A DNA stretch of 8,029 nt from Actinomycetota bacterium (lineage in GTDB: Bacteria; Actinomycetota; Acidimicrobiia; Acidimicrobiales; Ilumatobacteraceae), in contig SYDZ01000174.1 of NCBI GenBank assembly GCA_005801025.1, positions 1 to 8,029 of the forward strand, read 5' to 3'. The notes below the pieces were generated by a model, which searched no databases, was not told where the DNA came from, and saw only the letters and a program-made list of their open reading frames with translations. Numbering within the stretch: position 1 is the first letter of the stretch; every line of letters starts with the position of its first letter. Shown one piece after another: positions 1 to 6,240 of the stretch. A program made the position numbers and the translations under genes.

Positions 1-1161
1 ACTGCATCTTGGTCAAGTGAGACCGCAACGTGGACCGTCACGGTTGTCCGCCAAGACACCAATGAAACACTCGTTTATACATGCAACTTTTTATCAATGT
101 GCGCCGGTTACTACAGCTACAAAGAGGGCTACACGCCAGTGTTCGCAGGTCGTGATTCATTCAAGGGTCAAATTGTTCATCCGCAGAAGTGGCCGAAAGA
201 TCTTGACTATGCGGGTAAGCGTGTCGTGATCGTTGGTTCAGGGGCAACTGCTGTGACCCTCGTTCCAGCTATGGCAAGAACTGCCGCACACGTGACGATG
301 CTTCAGCGTTCACCGACTTACATTGTCGCTCGCCCAGACCATGACGCGATTGCGGACAAACTGCGCAAAGTTTTGCCCGAAAAGACAGCGTATGCAATCA
401 CCCGCGCCAAGAACATTGCGCTCACAAAGTTCTTTTATAATCGCACTCGTACCCAGCCAGAAAAGATTAAGACTCAAATTCTTGGCGGTGTGCGTCAGGC
501 CCTTGGTCCTGACTACGACGTTGAGAAGCATTTTACGCCGACCTACAACCCATGGGATCAAAGAATGTGTCTGATTCCGAATGGCGATCTGTTCGTGTCC
601 ATCAATAAAGGTCGCGCTTCGGTGGTGACCGACGAGATCGTGTGCTTCACAGAATCAGGGATCCAATTGAAGTCGGGCGAAATGCTGGAAGCTGACATCA
701 TTATCACCGCTACTGGTCTCAACCTAGTGTCACTGGGAGAAATTGATGTGGTAGTAGATGGTCAGACGGTTGACTTTTCACAAACATGGACATATAAGGG
801 ACTTGCGTACTCTGATGTTCCAAACTTGGTATCAACTTTTGGCTACATCAACGCTTCGTGGACTTTACGTGCCGACGTGGTGGCTCATTACACCTGTCGT
901 TTGTTAAACAAAATGAAGTCGACAGGCGCTCAGCAAGCCACCCCCCGACTACGAGCGCAAGATCAAAACATGACGCCCAGGCCATGGATTGACGACTTCT
1001 CTGCTGGTTATATGCAACGCATGATGCACCTGATGCCCAAGCAGGGTGACCATGCTCCGTGGATTAATCCACAATTGATTGCTGTCGATAAGCAGATGAT
1101 TGTCAAGTCGCCCTTCGATGACGGCGCGATGCAGTTCAGCAAAGTGAAGGCTTCGGCTTAA
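1..1161 (+). CDS. EthA-like flavin-containing Baeyer-Villiger monooxygenase, 5'-truncated by the window edge
   Basis: FAD- and NADPH-dependent monooxygenase inserting one oxygen atom into ketones (or oxidising S/N atoms); cytosolic. The reading frame is open from base 1, and the family-typical peptide NFLSMCAGYYSY spans the first internal ATG (97), so that ATG is not the start. About 100 N-terminal residues, including the FAD GxGxxG motif, lie off-window: 386 residues are present here against roughly 490 in EthA-type enzymes. The Baeyer-Villiger fingerprint FxGxxxHxxxWP is matched exactly at 160-195 (FKGQIVHPQKWP). The second, NADPH-binding, Rossmann motif GSGATA is at 235-252, followed by HVTMLQRSPTY. 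The ATG linker motif (ITATGLNL) is at 709-717, and the C-terminal PWIDDFSAGYMQR block is intact. The gene converges with the desaturase and their stops overlap. Family assignment is strong; the substrate is unknown. A plain FMO of the same superfamily is the alternative. Confidence 0.93.
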   Translation, partial: TASWSSETATWTVTVVRQDTNETLVYTCNFLSMCAGYYSYKEGYTPVFAGRDSFKGQIVHPQKWPKDLDYAGKRVVIVGSGATAVTLVPAMARTAAHVTMLQRSPTYIVARPDHDAIADKLRKVLPEKTAYAITRAKNIALTKFFYNRTRTQPEKIKTQILGGVRQALGPDYDVEKHFTPTYNPWDQRMCLIPNGDLFVSINKGRASVVTDEIVCFTESGIQLKSGEMLEADIIITATGLNLVSLGEIDVVVDGQTVDFSQTWTYKGLAYSDVPNLVSTFGYINASWTLRADVVAHYTCRLLNKMKSTGAQQATPRLRAQDQNMTPRPWIDDFSAGYMQRMMHLMPKQGDHAPWINPQLIAVDKQMIVKSPFDDGAMQFSKVKASA

Positions 1162-1171
1162 GCCGCAGCCT
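1148..1171. terminator. Imperfect inverted repeat centred on overlapping convergent stop codons; possible two-way terminator
   Basis: Arms 1148-1157 and 1162-1171 pair with a single T/C mismatch (1153/1166) around the centre TTAA; the inner 12 bp CGGCTTAAGCCG form a perfect palindrome. The + gene stop (TAA, 1159-1161) and the - gene stop (TAA, read from 1160-1158) both lie in the TTAA. A GC-rich hairpin would form in either transcript. There is no U-tract on the + side and only a weak T-rich stretch on the - side, so intrinsic termination is an inference. Confidence 0.45.
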
Positions 1172-2069
1172 CAGGCTCCCAGCCTGGTTCAGCGAATACA
1201 TAACGTAAGCGCTCGTTGAGATTGTCTGCCTTCTTCACATCACTAACGATGGATGCCATTTCTTGGTACGCCATCTTGATCGGATTCGCAGTGCGAATGT
1301 TTTTGGTCAATCCATACTGCACCTGACGGATTTCGGGTTCAAAAGTCTTAAAGAGGCGGTCCCAAACAATTAAAATTCCACCGTAGTTCTTATCGATGTA
1401 CTGCTTGTTTGCACCGTGATGGACGCGGTGATGTGAAGGAGTATTGAAAATCTTTTCAGCCCACTCAGGCAAACGATCAATGGCCTCAGTATGAATCCAG
1501 TATTGGTAGAGCAAGTTCAGTTGTCGGGCCTTCATGAAAGTTGAATAGTTATATCCAACTAAGGCCATCGGGACATACATCCATATTGTTAAGAACCCTG
1601 ACCAGGTTTGTCGCAAAGCCGTTGACAAGTTGTATCTTCGTCCCGAATGATGGGCCACATGATCAGCCCAAAATAGACGTACCTCGTGCGTCTTGCGATG
1701 ATTCCAGTAATACAAGAAATCCCAAGCGATGATTGCGGTCAGTATCGAACCTCGCCGAGATCCCAGTCGAGACACACGACGCCGAAAGAAAAAGTTGTAT
1801 CCGCGTTCGTATGTACCTTGCATCACGAAGCCCATCAAGATTGAGCCCACGAGAAGACCCAAACTTCCAGCGGTATCTTTCTTTTCATAGCCGAGTGGAA
1901 CCAATTGATCAGGGGTGGGATCGCCGCCATCTATGGGTGCAATTGCATCGACGTCGACAAGTTTGCGTAACCGACGCTTCTGGAGAACACGATGTTCCCA
2001 GACCATCGTGGCTGCGAAAATTGGCAAGGTGATCTTGTCAATGAAGTCAATCTTGCGTATTCCAGCCAT
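1158..2069 (-). CDS. Fatty acid hydroxylase / sterol desaturase-family membrane di-iron enzyme
   Basis: An integral-membrane non-haem di-iron oxygenase (303 aa) of the family that hydroxylates or desaturates sterols, fatty acids and carotenoids. The histidine clusters are in canonical order: HRKTH at residues 124-128, HVAHH at 137-141, a lone H193, and HHRVHH at 213-218, followed by the conserved YGGILIVWDRLF (229-240). Hydrophobic segments near 70-83, 109-123 and 159-172 fit membrane anchoring with the active site on the cytoplasmic face. The ATG at 2069 starts 9 nt after the ABC-F stop with no clear Shine-Dalgarno, which suggests coupled translation as the last gene of the leftward operon. 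The N-terminal 60 residues are polar and less conserved. The family is certain; the substrate is not, and sterol, carotenoid ring, or lipid hydroxylation are all possible. Confidence 0.92.
   Translation of the reverse strand: MAGIRKIDFIDKITLPIFAATMVWEHRVLQKRRLRKLVDVDAIAPIDGGDPTPDQLVPLGYEKKDTAGSLGLLVGSILMGFVMQGTYERGYNFFFRRRVSRLGSRRGSILTAIIAWDFLYYWNHRKTHEVRLFWADHVAHHSGRRYNLSTALRQTWSGFLTIWMYVPMALVGYNYSTFMKARQLNLLYQYWIHTEAIDRLPEWAEKIFNTPSHHRVHHGANKQYIDKNYGGILIVWDRLFKTFEPEIRQVQYGLTKNIRTANPIKMAYQEMASIVSDVKKADNLNERLRYVFAEPGWEPEAAA
1172..1186. repeat. Small perfect hairpin (6-bp stem, CCC loop) next to the convergent stops
   Basis: CAGGCT (1172-1177) and AGCCTG (1181-1186) are perfect inverted copies around CCC, inside the last codons of the desaturase gene. 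Its AGGCT/AGCCT core is the same as the outer arm of the adjacent repeat at 1148-1171, so the two hairpins could form side by side or exchange arms. It may strengthen transcription stopping at this convergent junction, or it may be chance in a Glu/Ala/Pro-rich C-terminus. Confidence 0.35.
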
Positions 2070-2078
2070 GGCATGAGG

Positions 2079-3716
2079 TTAGGGCAGACTGATCTTTTTC
2101 GCTAGACGCACCGTTGAGAGTTTTTCGGGAGCGGCAAGTCCCTGCATGGCGATCTCGTAATCCGGCAAGGCATACACATCGCCATCATCATTGATCATGA
2201 TAAAGCGATCAAATTTGGCCAGGAATGTGCGATCGTGGCTCACCGCCACAACGGTTCCCTCAAAACTGTCAAGCGCTCGTTCAAGTGCCTCTGAAGATTC
2301 GATATCTAAGTTGTCAGTTGGCTCATCAAGCAACAACACATTGTGCCCCTCAATCTCAAGACACAAAATCTCCAGTCGTGCCTTTTGACCACCAGACAAA
2401 GTCTGAAACTCTTGGCGTGAATGATTGACCAATCCATAACGCGCTAAGGCCTTCATTGATTTCTCATCTTCAATCAAGCGATCGCGCACAATGTCAAAAC
2501 ATTGGCGACCGGTGAAGTCGGCGCGATTATTGATCTGTGTGAACATTCCCACCGATGTACGCGGCCCAAAGGTTACCGATCCGACATCGGGGAGGACACC
2601 GTTCAGCACTGCAAGGAGGTGACTTTTTCCAGTTCCGTTCGGGCCGATGAGACCCACTCGCTCTCCGTGATGTATCTCATCAGAGAAGGGAAAGAACAAG
2701 TCACCAACAGAGACATTGTCAAGTTTCGCAACGCGACGCGCGGCATCTGCTCCGCGCAGTCGTACATGTATGTGTTGATCGGCTACAGGTGGTGGCGGCG
2801 GACCAGCAGCCACGAACTTTTCCCAACGAGTCTCGGCTCCATTTGCCTTAGTGGCATTTTTAAAGTTTTGCGCAGCCCGTTGCTTCATGATCTTCATGTG
2901 ATGGAACAATCGACGCTCTTCGTCGTTCCAGCGCTTGAGATCGTCACCGAGGAGTTCTTGACGCTTGGCGCGGGCCTCCGGAAAAGTGAGGTAAGACCCA
3001 CCGTGTACCCACGCTCCAGAACCCTCAATGACAACAATTTTTGTCGCCACTCGTTCTAGGAGAGTGCGGTCGTGGCTGACCATCAGGATTGTTGATCGAC
3101 AAGACTTGATGTGTTCTTCCAACCAACCGCGACTGGGGATATCGAGATAGTTGTCTGGCTCGTCCAGCAACAAAACATCTGCTCCTGAAGTCAACAACAA
3201 ATCAAGGACGAGCCTTTTGCGCTCACCACCAGATAGTTCGCTCACTAGCCGGCGAGAAAAATCGTCCACTGTAGTCTTGACGCTTCGTTGAGCAGCAGCC
3301 TGCCATTTGGTTTCCAGATCGTATCCACCCATGTCGCCCCAGTCGCCAAGGGCCGTGGCGTAACCCATGCCGTCGTCACTGCCATCAGCAAGGGCCTTTT
3401 CGGCTGCAACCAAGGCCCGACCCGCCGTTCGCAAATGTCTGGGCGCAACCTCAATCAGCATTTCTCGCAAAGTGTCAGTTGGTCGCGACATGCCGACGTC
3501 TTGAGTCATTGACAGAACGCTTCCATTGACGGTGAAGTCGCCGCCATCACATTCGTATTCGCCGCTCAGGATCTTGAGAATGGTGCTCTTGCCGACGCCA
3601 TTGGCTCCGACCAAAGCAGCATGCTCGCCTGGCGCAATGCCGAAACTGACATCAAAGAAAAGCTGGTCAGCGCCTGGAGGTGCGTATTCAAGTTCGGAGA
3701 TGACGATGCTGCTCAC
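2079..3716 (-). CDS. ABC-F family ATPase (duplicated ATP-binding cassettes, ribosome-associated type)
   Basis: 545 aa, two ABC domains and no membrane segment. This is the architecture of ABC-F proteins, which act on ribosomes rather than as transporters. Domain 1: Walker A GANGVGKST (37-45), signature LSGGE (161-165), Walker B VLLLDEP (181-187), SHD switch (214-216). A charged, Lys/Arg-rich linker (about 245-320) contains five consecutive prolines (306-310). Domain 2: Walker A GPNGTGKSH (358-366), signature LSGGQ (440-444), Walker B VLLLDEPT (460-467), SHD (493-495). The start is GTG at 3716, supported by the MSSIVISELEYAPPG opening common in this group and by AGG five nt upstream. It lies 30 nt downstream of the reductase and 9 nt upstream of the desaturase. 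Oddities: Walker A2 ends in His rather than Thr, and Walker B1 runs DEPDNYLD rather than DEPTNHLD. Whether it is housekeeping or a drug-protection factor cannot be told from sequence. Confidence 0.93.
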   Translation of the reverse strand: MSSIVISELEYAPPGADQLFFDVSFGIAPGEHAALVGANGVGKSTILKILSGEYECDGGDFTVNGSVLSMTQDVGMSRPTDTLREMLIEVAPRHLRTAGRALVAAEKALADGSDDGMGYATALGDWGDMGGYDLETKWQAAAQRSVKTTVDDFSRRLVSELSGGERKRLVLDLLLTSGADVLLLDEPDNYLDIPSRGWLEEHIKSCRSTILMVSHDRTLLERVATKIVVIEGSGAWVHGGSYLTFPEARAKRQELLGDDLKRWNDEERRLFHHMKIMKQRAAQNFKNATKANGAETRWEKFVAAGPPPPPVADQHIHVRLRGADAARRVAKLDNVSVGDLFFPFSDEIHHGERVGLIGPNGTGKSHLLAVLNGVLPDVGSVTFGPRTSVGMFTQINNRADFTGRQCFDIVRDRLIEDEKSMKALARYGLVNHSRQEFQTLSGGQKARLEILCLEIEGHNVLLLDEPTDNLDIESSEALERALDSFEGTVVAVSHDRTFLAKFDRFIMINDDGDVYALPDYEIAMQGLAAPEKLSTVRLAKKISLP

Positions 3717-3746
3717 GCCGCCTATTCTCGCTGCTGAATGGCGTGG

Positions 3747-4751
3747 CTACACCTTGAGGAGCAATTTGCCGTGATGGCCGCCTGTCATCAACATATTTAA
3801 CATTGCGGGAAAGTTCTCCACACCGTGTTCAATCTGCTCGCGCATCACCAAATCTCCGTTTCGTAGCCAATCTGCCAGTTGTGATTCGGCACGAGGGTAA
3901 TGGGCAGCAAAATGGAAGACAGCGAAACCTTCAATACTGGAATGACGTTCGGCCAATTTGAGGTAATTCTTTGGGCCACGGACCTCGGTCATTTTTTCGT
4001 ACTGAGAAATCGCACCGCAAATCACAATACGCGAACCCAAAACAATGCGCATCAACACATCGTCAAGAATTTCTCCGCCGACATTGTCAAAAAATACGTT
4101 GATGCCATCGGGCGCAAGTTCATCAAGTCGAGCGCCAACATTTTCACTTTTGTAATCAATGGCTGCGTCAAATTTGAGTTCGTCAACTAAGAATTTTGTT
4201 TTGTGGGCACCGCCAGCGATACCGATAACTTTGTTTGCTCCACTGAGGCGAGCGATTTGCCCAGCCATTGAGCCGACAGCACCAGCCGCGCCCGAGACCA
4301 CAACTGTGTCGCCTGGTTTCACTCGTCCCACATCAACGATGCCAAAATATGCAGTCATTCCGGTTGTGAGACCAAGAGCACCGAGGAATGCAGAAGGTGG
4401 CGCAATGCTGGTATCAAGTTTACGCATCGTGAAAGAAGGCATCACGGCGTAACTCTGTGAGCACATCGGACCAAAGACATAGTCACCTTCAGCGAAGCCT
4501 TCCGCCGTGCTCTGCACAACTTGACCGATGCCCAAAGCAGGAATGACGCCGCCGATTTCTGCCCCTTGATGGAATCCACCCTCATCAAGAGTCGTACGAA
4601 TGAACGCGTCGATGCCCAAAAGATCAACCTTTATGAGCAATTGACCATCTTCTAGTGGTGCAGTTTCTTCTTCAAGATAAGTGAAATTGGAATCGTCAGG
4701 GCGACCTGTTGGGCGGCTTTTGAGGATGATTTTTTTATTGATGTACGTCAT
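3747..4751 (-). CDS. Zinc-independent MDR-family NADP-dependent oxidoreductase (alkenal/enone or LTB4DH-like reductase)
   Basis: 334 aa from the ATG at 4751. This branch of the medium-chain dehydrogenase/reductase superfamily (leukotriene B4 12-hydroxydehydrogenase/prostaglandin reductase type) uses NADPH to reduce the C=C of alpha,beta-unsaturated carbonyls in the cytosol. Visible hallmarks: a GroES-like N-terminal domain with LGIDAFIR where zinc enzymes carry GxCGxD, so no catalytic zinc cysteine; the Rossmann motif SGAAGAVGS (153-161); the family block VIGIAGG followed by FDAAIDYK; and FFDNVGGE (220-227). The C-terminus GGHHGKLLLKV is typical. The ATG shares its A with the TGA stop of the SDR (TGATG at 4753-4749), so translation is probably coupled. 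A GTG one codon earlier (4754) is an equally possible start. Stop is TAG. The exact substrate is unknown. Confidence 0.92.
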   Translation of the reverse strand: MTYINKKIILKSRPTGRPDDSNFTYLEEETAPLEDGQLLIKVDLLGIDAFIRTTLDEGGFHQGAEIGGVIPALGIGQVVQSTAEGFAEGDYVFGPMCSQSYAVMPSFTMRKLDTSIAPPSAFLGALGLTTGMTAYFGIVDVGRVKPGDTVVVSGAAGAVGSMAGQIARLSGANKVIGIAGGAHKTKFLVDELKFDAAIDYKSENVGARLDELAPDGINVFFDNVGGEILDDVLMRIVLGSRIVICGAISQYEKMTEVRGPKNYLKLAERHSSIEGFAVFHFAAHYPRAESQLADWLRNGDLVMREQIEHGVENFPAMLNMLMTGGHHGKLLLKV

Positions 4752-4753
4752 CA
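4749..4753 (-). other. TGATG stop/start overlap joining the SDR and MDR reductase genes
   Basis: Read on the minus strand, the SDR stop TGA (4753-4751) and the reductase ATG (4751-4749) share one base. Such junctions let a terminating ribosome reinitiate, giving linked amounts of the two enzymes. Upstream there is only a GGTGGT-like stretch and no strong independent ribosome site. Confidence 0.8.
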
Positions 4754-5506
4754 CATACCACCATCAACTGACAGGATTTGACCAGTGACCCAACTAGAAG
4801 CCGGTGAGACAAAGTACAGCACGGCTGCACCTAAATCTTCTGGTGTGCCGAGTCGTCGCATCGGTAGGCGAATTCTTTTCTCTAACATCGGAAGATCTTT
4901 GTCTTCAAGTCGCATGGCTTTCATCATGATCTCTGTGGGAACCGCGCCAGGCATAATGCAGTTGACGCGAATTCGTGGTCCGAGTTCTTTGGCGTAGGTC
5001 ACAGTCAGCGAGTTCACGCCTGCTTTAGCTGCTGCGTAATGTCCACTGCCCATCACCGTGCTGACTGCGGCGCGTGAGGAAATGTTGACGATACGTCCAC
5101 CGTCGCGCATGAGTCGCGCCGCAGTATTGGTGCACACCCAAATCGCAGTGAGATTAAGACGCATCGTGGCATCCCATTCCTTGGCATCAAGTTCTGTCAG
5201 CGGTGTCTGGATAGGGGACCCACCGGCGTTATTAATCCAGATATCAAGATGTCCGAATTCGGAGATGGCTTTTTGTGCAAGGGCTTCGACAGCGTCATTG
5301 TCGGTGACATCAGTGGCAAGAGCGATTGCGCGCCCACCACGTGAACGTATGCCGGCGGCGACAGCCTCAACTTCGTCTCCGCGACGAGCGGCACAAACGA
5401 CAGCGGCCCCCGCCTCAGCCAAGGTGTTGGCGATGCCTTCACCGATTCCCCGTCCTGCCCCAGTGACGACAGCAACATCGTGAGACAAATCAAATAGATC
5501 ACTCAT
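4751..5506 (-). CDS. Short-chain dehydrogenase/reductase (SDR, classical type)
   Basis: 251-aa cytosolic NAD(P)-dependent alcohol/ketone oxidoreductase with a complete classical SDR motif set: cofactor motif TGAGRGIG (15-22), NNAG (92-95), active-site N118, S144, Y157 and K161 (YAAAK), PG (186-187) and a C-terminal TGQILSVDGG. The basic AARR after the second strand (39-42) suggests an NADP(H) preference (inference). The start is fixed at 5506: MSDLFDLSHDVAVVTG is the normal SDR opening and GGAGG lies 6 nt upstream. The frame is open a further 64 codons upstream, but those residues are not SDR-like and fall in the promoter region. First gene of the leftward operon, it overlaps the reductase by one base. 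It resembles the glucose or hydroxysteroid dehydrogenase-like SDRs, but the substrate cannot be assigned. Confidence 0.94.
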   Translation of the reverse strand: MSDLFDLSHDVAVVTGAGRGIGEGIANTLAEAGAAVVCAARRGDEVEAVAAGIRSRGGRAIALATDVTDNDAVEALAQKAISEFGHLDIWINNAGGSPIQTPLTELDAKEWDATMRLNLTAIWVCTNTAARLMRDGGRIVNISSRAAVSTVMGSGHYAAAKAGVNSLTVTYAKELGPRIRVNCIMPGAVPTEIMMKAMRLEDKDLPMLEKRIRLPMRRLGTPEDLGAAVLYFVSPASSWVTGQILSVDGGM

Positions 5507-5512
5507 GGTGAA

Positions 5513-5517
5513 CCTCC
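5513..5517 (-). promoter_or_regulatory. Strong Shine-Dalgarno (GGAGG) deciding the SDR start
   Basis: GGAGG on the minus strand, 6 nt before the ATG at 5506. It selects this start over the upstream in-frame extension to 5698, which would carry the ribosome site inside coding sequence. Confidence 0.85.
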
Positions 5518-5594
5518 GTTGGGTCAAAGGAGTCAACCCCGTGCAAAAAGTTACCAGCAGTAAGTAATGGGGGAAAGGGAAAAATAAAGATTTT

Positions 5595-5626
5595 TTGATA
5601 GTTCTTGATCCATAGAGCAGACTGCT
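5595..5626 (+). promoter_or_regulatory. Possible leaderless TetR promoter with a palindrome over its -10
   Basis: TTGATA (5595-5600, one mismatch to TTGACA), a 17-nt spacer, then CAGACT (5618-5623, keeping only A2, A4 and T6 of the -10 consensus). Normal spacing would place the first transcribed base at about 5630, the A of the TetR ATG. This fits the lack of a Shine-Dalgarno there. The perfect palindrome AGCAG-A-CTGCT (5616-5626) covers the -10, as expected for an autorepression operator. The poor -10 keeps confidence low. Confidence 0.35.
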
Positions 5627-5629
5627 TGC

Positions 5630-6238
5630 ATGACCGAGTCCATTTCTCGCCGACCTGGGCGACCGCTTGGGGGTCAGCTTGTTGTTGACCGTGAACACGT
5701 TTTAGATGCTGCCGAGCGAGTCATTCGGCGCGAAGGCGCGAACGCCTCCCTGGAAGCCGTGGCCGTTGAGGCGGGAGTGACGAAACCCATTGTTTATGAC
5801 CGAGTTGGGGGGCGCGCGGATCTCGCTGATGCTTTGGCAGAACGGCTGGCCGATCGCATCGTCTTAGCCACTCGCACGGCCATAGCGGGGGAAACCCTGA
5901 GTCAGACGGGTTTAACTCGTTTTATTGAGGCCAATCTGCTGACCGTAGCGGATCACCGCGAATTGTTTTTATATGTCACGGGAGGCTCCACAGAACAGAC
6001 CGCCCTCGGTCGCCTGTCACTGGCTGGAATGTCGACTCAGCCCTTGGCAAAAACCTTGGCCGTGTGGCGCTCGGGTATTCAGCAAGATCCGGGCGTGGCA
6101 GAAGCCTGGGCTTTTGGCATTGTTGGCATGTTGCAAATGGTCTCTCAGTGGTGGATTACCCAGGAAGGCCTGTCGGCCGCCGAGGTGGCAGGACAGATCA
6201 GCGAGCTGTTATGGAACGGTCTTCCGGGCCGTTCCTGA
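5630..6238 (+). CDS. TetR/AcrR-family transcriptional regulator
   Basis: 202 aa, a normal TetR length. A basic N-terminal tail (RRPGRP, residues 7-12) is followed by the helix-turn-helix domain: helix 1 around DREHVLDAAERVIRREG (20-36), then SLEAVAVEAGVTKPIVYDRV (40-59) with recognition helix near 51-57, and GGRADLADAL (60-69). The remaining, mostly helical, C-terminal region is the variable ligand-binding and dimer domain, with a hydrophobic AFGIVGMLQMVSQWW segment (161-175). It presumably represses a nearby unit and releases DNA on binding a small hydrophobic ligand (family knowledge). It diverges from the SDR operon and lies 112 nt upstream of the PPOX/carotenoid oxygenase pair, so either may be its target. 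Several 60-base samples count about 60-63% GC against 48-52% in neighbours, which hints at separate ancestry. No clear ribosome site precedes the ATG. Confidence 0.9.
   Translation: MTESISRRPGRPLGGQLVVDREHVLDAAERVIRREGANASLEAVAVEAGVTKPIVYDRVGGRADLADALAERLADRIVLATRTAIAGETLSQTGLTRFIEANLLTVADHRELFLYVTGGSTEQTALGRLSLAGMSTQPLAKTLAVWRSGIQQDPGVAEAWAFGIVGMLQMVSQWWITQEGLSAAEVAGQISELLWNGLPGRS
6213..6235 (+). terminator. Hairpin at the 3' end of the TetR gene, no U-tract
   Basis: GGAACGG (6213-6219) pairs with CCGTTCC (6229-6235); wobble pairs could extend the stem into the loop. It ends right at the TetR stop codon (6236-6238). No run of T follows, so it may be a weak or factor-assisted terminator, or a stabiliser of the mRNA 3' end. 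Confidence 0.35.
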
Positions 6239-6240
6239 GG

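Larger units (their letters stand above)
5507..5629. promoter_or_regulatory. Divergent AT-rich intergenic region between the SDR operon and the TetR gene
   Basis: 123 nt that must hold both outward promoters. Leftward: an extended -10-like TGGTAACTT (5556 to 5548, minus strand) with no convincing -35 would give a leader of about 34 nt. Also present are a TTAC-N5-GTAA dyad (5551-5563) and two GTCAA copies 9 nt apart (5523-5527, 5532-5536). The purine-rich and T-rich tract at 5569-5596 may be bendable DNA. Promoter calls are by eye and weak. Confidence 0.4.

Noticed and set aside
17..229. 70-codon open frame at the left edge
   Set aside because: Out of frame with the monooxygenase, whose conserved motifs cover the same bases.
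97..1161. Monooxygenase beginning at the ATG at 97
   Set aside because: The same frame is open to base 1 and encodes family-conserved residues before this Met, so the gene is cut by the window edge.
2502..3059. 185-codon open frame on the + strand inside the ABC-F gene
   Set aside because: Antisense to well-conserved ABC motifs, with a composition that merely mirrors the other strand and no recognisable domain; the ABC-F frame explains the sequence.
2079..3716. ABC transporter (drug efflux) function
   Set aside because: Two fused nucleotide-binding domains with no membrane segment, and no permease gene nearby; this is ABC-F architecture.
4752..4754. GTG start for the MDR reductase one codon before the ATG
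   Set aside because: Possible, but the ATG at 4751 forms a standard TGATG junction and is the stronger initiator; the difference is a single residue.
5058..5483. 141-codon open frame on the + strand opposite the SDR gene
   Set aside because: Low-complexity Ala/Ser/Arg/Pro translation of the SDR antisense strand, a common false call opposite SDR genes; no ribosome site or domain.
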